From positions 1 through 64,000 of the forward strand of contig JAOBWK010000056.1 of the NCBI GenBank assembly GCA_025463305.1: a stretch of DNA of 64,000 bases. Reading direction: 5' to 3'. Both the position numbers and the translations under genes were made by a program. The notes beneath the pieces are model-generated. The model searched no databases and was not told where the DNA came from. It saw only the letters and a program-made list of their open reading frames with translations. Below are positions 8,666-16,051 of this stretch, one piece after another (within the stretch, counting starts at the first letter, position 1; every line of letters begins with the position of its first letter). The stretch comes from Ilumatobacteraceae bacterium. GTDB lineage: Bacteria > Actinomycetota > Acidimicrobiia > Acidimicrobiales > Ilumatobacteraceae.

Positions 8666-8693
8666 GCGAACAATGATCTCTAACATTGTTCGC
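8666..8693. promoter_or_regulatory. Perfect inverted repeat, probable MarR operator
   Basis: Arms GCGAACAATG (8666-8675) and CATTGTTCGC (8684-8693) are perfect reverse complements separated by eight bases. It lies midway between the divergent MarR-SDR operon and the SDR gene at 8738 and could control both. Confidence 0.65.
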
Positions 8694-8737
8694 TATCAGG
8701 CGGCAGAGCACCGCCGATCGAACACAGGGGGCATGAC

Positions 8738-9535
8738 ATGGGGCGTCTGGACCAGCGAGTGGCGGTCATCACGGGAGCCGGCGACGGGATCGGTGCCGGC
8801 ATCGCACTGCGCTTCGCCGAGGAGGGCGCACGCGTCCTGATCGCGGAGATGAACGAAGAGCGCGGCACGGCCACAGCCGAGGAGATCGCCGCGAAGACGG
8901 GCGCCGAGACGCGCTTCCTGCGTACCGACGTGCGCAAGAAGGACGACAACATCGCGATGATCGACGCGGCTGTCGAGGCCTGGGGCACCGTCGACATCCT
9001 GGTCAACAACGCCTGGGGCGGCGGCAAGATCAGCAAGGTCGAGCTCAAGACCGACCAGCTCATCGAGCACGGCCTGGCCGTCGGCTTCCGCGGCCCGCTG
9101 TGGGCGATGCAGGCGGCGTTCCCGATCATGAAGGCCAAGGGCTACGGCCGGGTGATCAACATCTGCTCGCTCAACGGCGTGAACGCGCACATGGGCTCGC
9201 TCGAGTACAACGCCGCCAAGGAGGCCCTGCGCGCCACCACCCGCACCGCCGCACGCGAGTGGGCGAGCACGGGCATCACGTGCAACGTGATCTGCCCGGC
9301 GGCGAAGTCGGCCACGTTCAAGCTCGTCATGGAGGCCCACCCCGAGCTGGTGGCGGCCGCCGATGCGAGCAACCCGATGGGCTACATCGGCGATCCGTAC
9401 GGGGACATCGCCCCGATCGCGCTGTTCCTCGCCGACGCTGACTCCAAGTACCTCACGGGCAACACGCTGTTCGCCGACGGGGGCGCGCACATCAACGGCT
9501 CGTCGTGGGCGCCGGACCTCACCGACGAGCCCTGA
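8738..9535 (+). CDS. Short-chain dehydrogenase/reductase (SDR)
   Basis: 265 residues. VITGAGDGIGAGIALRF binds the nucleotide, VNNAWGG corresponds to the NNAG motif, ICSLNGVNAHMG supplies the Ser and YNAAKEAL the catalytic Tyr/Lys; ends with TGNTLFADGGAH. The ATG follows an AGGGGG ribosome binding site about eight bases upstream. It faces the MarR-SDR operon over a 28-bp palindrome, which suggests that both SDRs respond to the same signal and may act on related substrates. Confidence 0.87.
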   Translation: MGRLDQRVAVITGAGDGIGAGIALRFAEEGARVLIAEMNEERGTATAEEIAAKTGAETRFLRTDVRKKDDNIAMIDAAVEAWGTVDILVNNAWGGGKISKVELKTDQLIEHGLAVGFRGPLWAMQAAFPIMKAKGYGRVINICSLNGVNAHMGSLEYNAAKEALRATTRTAAREWASTGITCNVICPAAKSATFKLVMEAHPELVAAADASNPMGYIGDPYGDIAPIALFLADADSKYLTGNTLFADGGAHINGSSWAPDLTDEP

Positions 9536-9613
9536 TCGACGAGCCCTGACGGCCCGGATCGGCATCGGAGGGGCGCAGGTTTCACCACACTCGTACGCGG
9601 CCGTCACGCCGAC

Positions 9614-9634
9614 GAAACACTGTTTCCGTACGGT
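9614..9634 (+). promoter_or_regulatory. Promoter with short palindrome before the IPNS-like oxygenase
   Basis: GAAACA-C-TGTTTC is a perfect 13-base inverted repeat at 9614-9626. TACGGT (9629-9634) ends six bases before the ATG at 9641 and fits the -10 of a leaderless message. The inverted repeat sits just upstream of the -10. Confidence 0.45.
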
Positions 9635-9640
9635 TCGGCC

Positions 9641-10573
9641 ATGGAGACCGTCCCCACCATCGATCTGTCGTCCTCGTCCGCCGGAACGGACCTCGTCGGC
9701 GCGTTGGAACATGCCCAGTCGGCGTTGCTCGTCGGCCACGGGATCGACCTCGACCTGCGCCGCCGCGTCATCGCCGCGGCCCGCGGGTTCTTCGCGCTGT
9801 CGCGCGAGGAGAAGGCAGAGGTGCAGTGGTCGGGTGACGGGCTGTGGGCCGGCTACCAGCCCGTGTTCGAAGGTGGCCAGGAGTACTCGACCGAGCGCGC
9901 CCCCGACCTCGTCGAGCGGTTCGAGCTCAGCGGCGATCCGGCCCACTTCCTGGCCTGGCCGGCGAACCCGCCGGAGTTCGTGACCGCGTGGACCGACTAC
10001 TACCGCGCCTGCGCCGGCCTCGCGACCCGGCTGATGACCCTGGCCGCCGAGGTGCTCGACCTGCCCGACGAGGACCTGGCCGCGTGGACCGATCAGCAGT
10101 TCGCCAACCTCGTCGCCAACCACTACCTGCCGCAACCGGTGGAGCCACTGCCGGGCCAGACGCGGGTCGGCTCGCACACCGACCGAGGCGGCATCACCCT
10201 CCTCGCCGCCGACGAGGCGCCGGGCGGGCTGGAGGTCTACCTCGGCGAGCAGAAGTGGACGCCCGTCGTGATCCCGCCGGACGCGTACGTCGTGCAGGTC
10301 GGCGACCTCTTCGCGCGCTGGACCAACCGCAGGATCAAGGCAAACGTGCACCGAGTCGTCAACCCGCCACGTTCGGTCGCGGCGTCGGCGAGCCGCCTCG
10401 CGCTGGTCTACTTCCACTACCCGCGCCTCGATGCGATCATCGCCCCTGCACCCTCGTGCATCGGCGCCGAGGGTCCGCGGTACGAGCCGGTGGCCGCCGG
10501 TGCGCACACGATGAACCGCCAGGAGGCCTACCGCAAGCGTGGTGACAACGACTACGCGCTCGTCGGCAGCTGA
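9641..10573 (+). CDS. Isopenicillin-N-synthase-like 2-oxoglutarate/Fe(II) oxygenase
   Basis: 310 residues. The N-terminal DIOX_N part (IDLSSSSAG, LLVGHGIDLDLRRR, FFALSREEKAEV) is followed by the jelly-roll with VGSHTDRGGITLL (His and Asp iron ligands), NVHRVVNPP (distal His) and RLALVYF for 2-oxoglutarate. A cytoplasmic Fe(II) oxygenase; the family oxidises varied small molecules and the substrate is not evident. It converges on the TauD gene downstream, separated by a strong hairpin. Confidence 0.85.
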   Translation: METVPTIDLSSSSAGTDLVGALEHAQSALLVGHGIDLDLRRRVIAAARGFFALSREEKAEVQWSGDGLWAGYQPVFEGGQEYSTERAPDLVERFELSGDPAHFLAWPANPPEFVTAWTDYYRACAGLATRLMTLAAEVLDLPDEDLAAWTDQQFANLVANHYLPQPVEPLPGQTRVGSHTDRGGITLLAADEAPGGLEVYLGEQKWTPVVIPPDAYVVQVGDLFARWTNRRIKANVHRVVNPPRSVAASASRLALVYFHYPRLDAIIAPAPSCIGAEGPRYEPVAAGAHTMNRQEAYRKRGDNDYALVGS

Positions 10574-10596
10574 GGCGACTGCTGTCGGCCCTCAGC
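10569..10596. terminator. Bidirectional terminator hairpin
   Basis: GCTGAGG (10569-10575) pairs with CCTCAGC (10590-10596) and inside it CGAC pairs with GTCG around a TGCT loop, giving an 11-pair stem with a two-base bulge. It lies between two converging genes and includes the first stop codon. Confidence 0.6.
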
Positions 10597-10598
10597 CG

Positions 10599-11432
10599 TC
10601 AGGCGGACACGGCGACCGGGAGGTCGGGCTTGGAGATGTCGAGCTCGCCGGCGGGGACGGCGATCGCTGACGTGGACCACGACCAGATGGAGTGCAGCTT
10701 GCGGTCCTCGTCGATGTAGCCGTCTCGGCCGTGGAACATCCGGTAGTTGTCGATGCAGATCATCTCGCCGGGCACGACGCGAAAGCGCGAGCCGGTGGCC
10801 CGGGCCTGGTCGACCGCCGACATCCAACGATCGAGCATCGGCTGCACGGACGCGACGTCGCTGCCCTCGACAGGGAACTGCGAGGGATGGGCGCGCACCT
10901 GGTACCGGCCGCCGGGCAGGACGCGGGCGATCGGCGAGATCGCGCCGTTCGGGAAGTGCGGCTCGGAGTGGTCGATGTCGGTGTTCCACAGCATGTGCCC
11001 CAACGCGGGGTCGTCGGCGGTGAGCAGCTCGACGAGCGCCAGCCCGTCGACGAGGAACGACGCGCCGCCGATGGTGCACGGGCGCTCGCACCACAGGAAC
11101 ATGTGATCGGGTGCGAAGTCGCCGAAGCCGAAGCCGTCGTAGTGCGCGGGCTGCATGTCGGTGTGGGTCCCCTGGTACCGCTCGCGACCCTTGTCGTCGG
11201 CGCCGAGCGCAGCGAACGCAGCGGTCTCCTTGTCCTGGGACGCCTTCGTCGCCTCGAACTGCGGGCGGACCCGGATGCAGCGCTCTCCGAGCATCCGCTC
11301 GCCGAACGCGACAGCGTCCTCGAGTGATGCGATGCCGCCGACGACGGCGGCTCCGTCGAGGGCGACGATCGAACGGGCGTGTTCCGGCGATGTGGCCAGG
11401 CGGGGGGTGAGGGTGACGGTGCGCAGGTCCAT
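10599..11432 (-). CDS. TauD/TfdA-family dioxygenase
   Basis: 277 residues. QGTHTDMQPAHYDGFGFG carries the His-x-Asp iron ligands and RMFHGRDGYID the distal His; AHPSQFP and RVVPGEMICIDN are typical. A 2-oxoglutarate-dependent hydroxylase, substrate unknown. The ATG at 11432 is preceded by AAGGAGG eight bases upstream, so I reject the longer form beginning in that ribosome binding site. It is divergent from a TetR gene, with two TetR-type inverted repeats between them, so it is the likely target of that regulator. Confidence 0.85.
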   Translation of the reverse strand: MDLRTVTLTPRLATSPEHARSIVALDGAAVVGGIASLEDAVAFGERMLGERCIRVRPQFEATKASQDKETAAFAALGADDKGRERYQGTHTDMQPAHYDGFGFGDFAPDHMFLWCERPCTIGGASFLVDGLALVELLTADDPALGHMLWNTDIDHSEPHFPNGAISPIARVLPGGRYQVRAHPSQFPVEGSDVASVQPMLDRWMSAVDQARATGSRFRVVPGEMICIDNYRMFHGRDGYIDEDRKLHSIWSWSTSAIAVPAGELDISKPDLPVAVSA

Positions 11433-11477
11433 GGCTGGAGCCTCCTTCATTGATCGGCGACGTCCGACGGAGCGTGG

Positions 11478-11553
11478 TGAACCGACCGGTTCAACGTACC
11501 AGATTGAACCGAATGGTTCAAGCGCGGATCCGCAACTGTTAACGTCCGGTTCA
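11478..11553. promoter_or_regulatory. TetR operator pair and half-site between TauD and TetR genes
   Basis: TGAACCG-AC-CGGTTCA is perfect at 11478-11493 and TTGAACC-GAAT-GGTTCAA at 11504-11521, centres 27 bases apart. A third half-site CGGTTCA (11547-11553) runs into the TetR start codon. A TAACGT -10 (11540-11545) for the TetR gene lies between. The sites share the core TGAACC-N4-GGTTCA. Confidence 0.68.
11540..11545 (+). promoter_or_regulatory. -10 element of the TetR gene
   Basis: TAACGT ends seven bases before the ATG at 11553, consistent with a leaderless transcript. Confidence 0.5.
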
Positions 11554-12137
11554 TGAGCGCTGACATCGGCGAACGCGACCGCCTCCTCGGCCTCGTCGCC
11601 GACTACTGCCTCGAGCACGGCGTCGGCGATCTCACCCTGCGCAGCGTGGGCAAGGCGGTCGGCTCGAACAACCGGATGCTGCTCTACTACTTCGGCTCGA
11701 AGGAGGCGCTCATCACGAGCGCGCTCGACGCGGCCACGGCTCGCTACCCCGATCTCGTCCGCGCGATCGACCTGCTCGACGAGGCCGAACGGCCGCTTGC
11801 TGATCGCATCGACGATGCGTGGCGAACCCTGAGCGCGCCGCGCAACGTCGTGCCGATGCGGCTCTTCTTCGAGTCGTTCGGGCTCGCCGCACACCATCCC
11901 GGTCGGTTCGGCACCTACCTCGACATCGTCGGCAAGGAGTGGACGGCGCGGGTCACCAAGGTGCTCCGTGCCGAGGGCGTCCCCACGGCCACCGCCAGGC
12001 TGCTCGGCCGCGAGGTCGTCGCGCTCTGGCGCGGCCTGCAGTTCGACCTGCTGTCGACGGGCGAGCGCGCGGCCATCGACGCCACCCACCGCGCCGCCGC
12101 GCGCAGCATCGCCGATCGAGCAGCCGCCGCTCGCTGA
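11553..12137 (+). CDS. TetR-family transcriptional regulator
   Basis: 194 residues. The N-terminal helix-turn-helix (LTLRSVGKAVGSNNRMLLYY, then FGSKEALI) occupies about 25-60; the rest is a helical ligand-binding domain. The ATG at 11553 follows a -10 by seven bases and lies at the end of an operator half-site. Divergent from the TauD oxygenase, which it probably represses together with itself. Confidence 0.87.
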   Translation: MSADIGERDRLLGLVADYCLEHGVGDLTLRSVGKAVGSNNRMLLYYFGSKEALITSALDAATARYPDLVRAIDLLDEAERPLADRIDDAWRTLSAPRNVVPMRLFFESFGLAAHHPGRFGTYLDIVGKEWTARVTKVLRAEGVPTATARLLGREVVALWRGLQFDLLSTGERAAIDATHRAAARSIADRAAAAR

Positions 12138-12147
12138 GGACACGGCC

Positions 12148-12175
12148 TTGACAGGGAGAGGATACTGAGTATCCT
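12148..12175 (+). promoter_or_regulatory. PadR promoter with palindrome in the spacer
   Basis: Consensus -35 TTGACA (12148-12153) and TATCCT -10 (12170-12175) are 16 bases apart. A perfect palindrome AGGATACT-G-AGTATCCT (12159-12175) fills the spacer and the -10, the ideal place for autorepression by PadR. Transcription would begin at about 12182-12183. Confidence 0.7.
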
Positions 12176-12182
12176 ACGACGT

Positions 12183-12221
12183 ATGCACATGTACATCTCC
12201 GACGGATCGGCGACACGATGA
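12183..12221 (+). CDS. Twelve-codon leader ORF coupled to padR
   Basis: The ATG at 12183 lies seven bases after the -10, exactly where the leaderless starts elsewhere in the window fall. It encodes MHMYISDGSATR and its TGA (12219-12221) overlaps the PadR ATG (12218-12220). No ribosome binding site precedes the PadR start, so ribosomes terminating here could restart on padR. Too short to judge by composition; the placement is the only evidence. Confidence 0.45.
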   Translation: MHMYISDGSATR

Positions 12222-12832
12222 GCGTCCGCCACGCCCTGCTGGCGCTGCTCAGCGATGGTCCCAAGTACGGCCTCCAGCTGCGCCACGAGTTCGAGGCCCG
12301 CACCGGCGAGGTCTGGCCGCTGAACGTCGGCCAGGTGTACACGACCCTGCAGCGGCTGGAGCGCGACGGCCTCGTCGCCTCCGAGGACGCCGAGGACGGG
12401 CCGCAGAAGGGCTACCGCATCACCGAGCCGGGCCGGCACGAGCTGGTCGAGTGGCTGCAGACGCCGGCCGACGAGAGCCAACCGCCGCGCGACGAGCTGG
12501 TGATCAAGGTGCTCGTCGCCGTGCAGGTCCCTGGCATCGCCGTGGGCGACGTGATCCAGTCCCACCGCCGGCACCTCGTCGAGCTGATGCAGCGCTACAC
12601 CGGGGTGAAGGCCGACGCGTCCGAAGACGACGTCGCCCTCGCGTTGGTCGTCGACGCCGAGCTGTTCCGCATCGACGGAGCGATCCGCTGGCTGGACGCC
12701 GCCGAGGCACGGCTTGCCCGCCACGACGTGCGCATCCCGGCGGCGGCGGCCGACGTCGTCGCCGCCGAGCCGGCGAACTCGCTGATCGAGGCCGGTCGCC
12801 GCTCGGCCCGGCGCCACGGGGCACGGTCGTGA
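12218..12832 (+). CDS. PadR-family transcriptional regulator
   Basis: 204 residues. The PadR winged helix is at about 3-80 (HALLALLSDGPKYGLQL, then WPLNVGQVYTTLQRLERDGL), followed by a helical C-terminal domain (Vir_C-like). PadR proteins next to ABC exporters usually repress them and are released by the exported drug. The stop overlaps the GTG of the ATPase gene, and the ATPase in turn overlaps the permease, so the three form a tightly coupled operon. Confidence 0.88.
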   Translation: MSVRHALLALLSDGPKYGLQLRHEFEARTGEVWPLNVGQVYTTLQRLERDGLVASEDAEDGPQKGYRITEPGRHELVEWLQTPADESQPPRDELVIKVLVAVQVPGIAVGDVIQSHRRHLVELMQRYTGVKADASEDDVALALVVDAELFRIDGAIRWLDAAEARLARHDVRIPAAAADVVAAEPANSLIEAGRRSARRHGARS

Positions 12833-13557
12833 CCGTCATGCTGGAGCTCCGCCGGGTCTCGAAGGTGTACGGCGACGGGCCGGCCGCTGTGCACGCCCTG
12901 CGCGACTTCGACCTGTGCGTCGACCGCGGCGAGCTCGTCGCGATCATGGGCCCGAGTGGCTCCGGCAAGAGCAGCCTGCTCACCATCGCCGGCAGCCTCG
13001 AAGATCCGACGTCGGGCGAGGTGCTCGTCGACGGGAGCCCCCTCGGGAACATGTCCGCCAAGGACCGGGCCCGGCTGCGCCGCCGCTCCATCGGCTTCGT
13101 GTTCCAGGACTTCAACCTGCTGGCCGGGCTGACCGCCGCGGAGAACGTGGCGATGCCGCTGGAGCTCGACGGGATGGGCGCGCGTGATGCCCGCAAGATC
13201 GCGCTGGAGTCGCTGGACCGGCTGGGCGTGCGCGAACGCTCCGAGCACTTCCCCGACGATCTGTCCGGCGGTGAGCGGCAGCGGGTGGCGATCGCTCGCG
13301 CGGTCGTCGGCGAGCGCTCGCTGCTGCTCGCCGACGAGCCGACCGGTGCGCTCGACTCGGTCAACAGCGAGTCGGTGATGCGCCTGCTGCGCGAGGCGTG
13401 CCGTCACGGCGCGGCCGGTGTGGTCGTGACGCACGAGGCCAACCTCGCCGCCTGGGCCGACCGGGTGGTGTTCATCCGCGACGGACGCGCGGTCGACCAG
13501 ACCGGCGCCGCGCCCGGGCCAGAGTCGCTGCTCATGGCCGGCGGCCAACCGTCGTGA
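12829..13557 (+). CDS. ABC transporter ATP-binding protein (MacB/LolD type)
   Basis: 242 residues. Walker A MGPSGSGKSSLL, Q-loop FVFQDFNLLAGLT, signature LSGGERQRVAIARA, Walker B SLLLADEPTGALD and switch His in VVTHEANLA. This is the ATPase class that pairs with FtsX-like permeases. The GTG at 12829 overlaps the PadR stop (GTGA); an ATG nine bases later is possible. Its own stop overlaps the permease GTG. Confidence 0.9.
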   Translation: MTVMLELRRVSKVYGDGPAAVHALRDFDLCVDRGELVAIMGPSGSGKSSLLTIAGSLEDPTSGEVLVDGSPLGNMSAKDRARLRRRSIGFVFQDFNLLAGLTAAENVAMPLELDGMGARDARKIALESLDRLGVRERSEHFPDDLSGGERQRVAIARAVVGERSLLLADEPTGALDSVNSESVMRLLREACRHGAAGVVVTHEANLAAWADRVVFIRDGRAVDQTGAAPGPESLLMAGGQPS

Positions 13558-15995
13558 CCGGCAACCTCGCGGCGCGACGCGCCGTCACCCGGTGGGCGCT
13601 GCGCCTGTTCCGTCGCGAGTGGCGCCAGCAGCTGTTGGTGCTCACCCTGCTGACGGTTGCCGTCGCCGCAGCGGTCGCCGGGCTGACGATCGCCGTCAAC
13701 GCCACCTCCGACTCGGCGGGCGAGTACGGCAGCGCGACCGCGCAGGCCCACGTGGATGCCGCCGACGCGGCCTCGGCGACGTCCACGATCGCGAGCGTTC
13801 GCCAGCGGTTCGGCGCGGTCGACGTGATCGCGCACACCAGCACCGCGCTGCCCGGATCGGTGCGCCCGCTCGACGTGCGCGACACCGATCCGCACGGCAC
13901 CTTCAGTCGACCGACCCTCGGCGTGCGCAGCGGCCGCTACCCCACCGCCGCAGGCGAGGTGGCGCTCACCCACGACGCCGCGGTCGCGTTCGACGCGACG
14001 GTGGGGTCGACGGTGATGATCGCCGGGACCGCGCGCACCGTCGTCGGCATCGTCGAGAACCCCGCGGATCTGAAGGACCAGTTCGCGTTGTTGGCGCCCG
14101 GCGCCATCGTCCATGCCGACGGCTACACCGTGCTGCTCGACCTCGACGGCCACGGTGGTGTGCCCACCGGCGATGCGCCAGGTTCGCACCTGCCGCTCGA
14201 CGTCCGAGACACCACCCGGCAGGCGGTCGCGACGGTCGTCCTCGCCACCATCACGCTGGCGATGGCTCTCGCCGGTCTCGTCGCGACTGCGGGGTTCCTC
14301 GTCGTCGCCCAGCGACGTCAGCGTCAGCTCGGCCTGCTCACCGCGATCGGGGCCACCGACCGCCACGTGCGGATGGTGATGATCGCCAACGGAGTGTTCG
14401 TGGGCGTGACGGCCGCCGTGGTCGGCACTTCGCTCGGGATCGCCGGGTGGATCGCGGCCGAGCCGGCGGTGGAGTCCGCGGCCAACCATCGGATCGGTCG
14501 ATTCGACCTACCGCTCGCGCTGATCGCCGCCATCGCCGCGCTCGCCGTCGTGATGGCGACGCTCGCTGCATGGTGGCCGGCGCGCACGGCGTCGAAGCTG
14601 CCGGTCATGGCCGCCCTGTCCGGTCGACCGGCGAGCCCGAAGCCGGTGCATCGCTCGCTGCTCGTCGCGGTCCTGCTCGTCGGCGGCGGTGCCGCGGCGA
14701 TCATCGTCGCCGACCCCACCACGGACCAGATCAAACCCGTGCTGTTCATGGCCGGCCTGCTGGCGGTGATCATCGGCGGCGTGTTCTTCGCGCCGGGCGC
14801 GATCCGCGTGCTCGGCCTGGTGGCGAAGCGACTGCCGTTCGCACCACGCCTGGCGCTGCGCGATCTCGCCCGCTACCAATCGAGGGCCGCCGCTGCGCTC
14901 GCGGCGATCACGCTCGGGCTCAGCCTGGCGATCGCCGTCGTGGTGATCTCGGCCGCCAACCAGGACCGCAGCAACCAGGGCAACCTGTCCAGCCACGAGC
15001 TGCTCATCCAGGCGATCGTGCTCGAGCACGGCGGATCGCCCGACAGCTCGGCGGCCGACGTCGCCGGCCTCGATGCCAAAGCCGCCACCATCGCCGCAGC
15101 GATCGGTCACGGTACGACGGCGACGCCGCTCGACGTCGCATACGTGCCGACGGTGGCCGCGGACCCGGCCGCCGGTTCGCCGGCTCCAGCGGGCGGGAAG
15201 GCTCCGATCGCCGTCGGTCGCGCACCCGATGCCCACACGCTCGAGTTCCTCGGCTACCCGTACGTGGCGACCGCCGACGTGCTCGCGCTCTATGGCATCG
15301 ACCCCGGCACGATCCAGCCGTCGACCGATCTGCTCTCCGGCCGGGGCACCGATGTGCAGCTGCTCGGCGAAGCCGATTCGCCGCGGCCCGACAAGGTCGG
15401 CCACCACACCCAGGCCGCATCGCTGCCCACCTACTCCGATGCCCCGAGTGCACTGATCACGCCGGCCGCCCTCGCTCGGTACGGCTGGAAGACCACTCGG
15501 GCCGGATGGATCATCGAGCTCCCGCACGCCCTCACCAGCCGCCAGATCACCGCAGCACGGCGGGCGGCGGCCGATGTCGGACTCGGCATCGAGACCCGCG
15601 ACTCCCAGGACGTCCTCGCGAACCTGCGCACGGGCGGCACGGCGATCGGCGCGCTGCTCGCGATGGCCATCGTCGCGATGGCGGTCGGCCTGATCCGCGG
15701 CGAGGCCACGCGCGACATCCGCACGCTGACCGCGACGGGGGCCGAAGGCCGCACCCGCCGGTCGCTCACGGCGAGCACCGCTGCCGCGCTGGCCCTGCTC
15801 GGCGTGCTGCTCGGTCTGCTCGGCGCCTACGTCGCGTTGATCGCCTCGTACCGGTCGCACCTCGACAAGCTCGTGCCGATCCCGTACGACAACCTGCTCG
15901 AGCTCGCGGTCGGCGTGCCGGTGCTGGCCGCCGCCGCCGGCTGGTTGATGTCGGGGCGCGCCCCGAAGACGTTCTCCCGGCAAGCACTCGACTGA
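13554..15995 (+). CDS. FtsX-family ABC permease
   Basis: 813 residues. One N-terminal membrane helix (about 25-50), an extracytoplasmic domain, three helices around 225-345 (VVLATITLALALAG-like region and AWWPARTASKLPVMAAL), two more near 365-410, a second large external domain and three C-terminal helices. This is the two-FtsX-domain layout of exporters for drugs, peptides or lipoproteins. GTG start overlapping the ATPase stop. Together with the ATPase it forms a PadR-controlled exporter; the cargo is unknown. Confidence 0.86.
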   Translation: MTGNLAARRAVTRWALRLFRREWRQQLLVLTLLTVAVAAAVAGLTIAVNATSDSAGEYGSATAQAHVDAADAASATSTIASVRQRFGAVDVIAHTSTALPGSVRPLDVRDTDPHGTFSRPTLGVRSGRYPTAAGEVALTHDAAVAFDATVGSTVMIAGTARTVVGIVENPADLKDQFALLAPGAIVHADGYTVLLDLDGHGGVPTGDAPGSHLPLDVRDTTRQAVATVVLATITLAMALAGLVATAGFLVVAQRRQRQLGLLTAIGATDRHVRMVMIANGVFVGVTAAVVGTSLGIAGWIAAEPAVESAANHRIGRFDLPLALIAAIAALAVVMATLAAWWPARTASKLPVMAALSGRPASPKPVHRSLLVAVLLVGGGAAAIIVADPTTDQIKPVLFMAGLLAVIIGGVFFAPGAIRVLGLVAKRLPFAPRLALRDLARYQSRAAAALAAITLGLSLAIAVVVISAANQDRSNQGNLSSHELLIQAIVLEHGGSPDSSAADVAGLDAKAATIAAAIGHGTTATPLDVAYVPTVAADPAAGSPAPAGGKAPIAVGRAPDAHTLEFLGYPYVATADVLALYGIDPGTIQPSTDLLSGRGTDVQLLGEADSPRPDKVGHHTQAASLPTYSDAPSALITPAALARYGWKTTRAGWIIELPHALTSRQITAARRAAADVGLGIETRDSQDVLANLRTGGTAIGALLAMAIVAMAVGLIRGEATRDIRTLTATGAEGRTRRSLTASTAAALALLGVLLGLLGAYVALIASYRSHLDKLVPIPYDNLLELAVGVPVLAAAAGWLMSGRAPKTFSRQALD

Positions 15996-16033
15996 ACGAG
16001 CGCGCCGTCGCCCACCGTCGACCGCCGTGGGCC

Positions 16034-16051
16034 GAGCCGAGCATCCGGCTC
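16034..16051. terminator. Weak candidate hairpin between converging genes
   Basis: GAGCCG (16034-16039) and CGGCTC (16046-16051) can form a six-pair stem with a six-base loop at the junction of the permease gene and the arylsulfotransferase-like gene; no T-tract. Confidence 0.3.
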
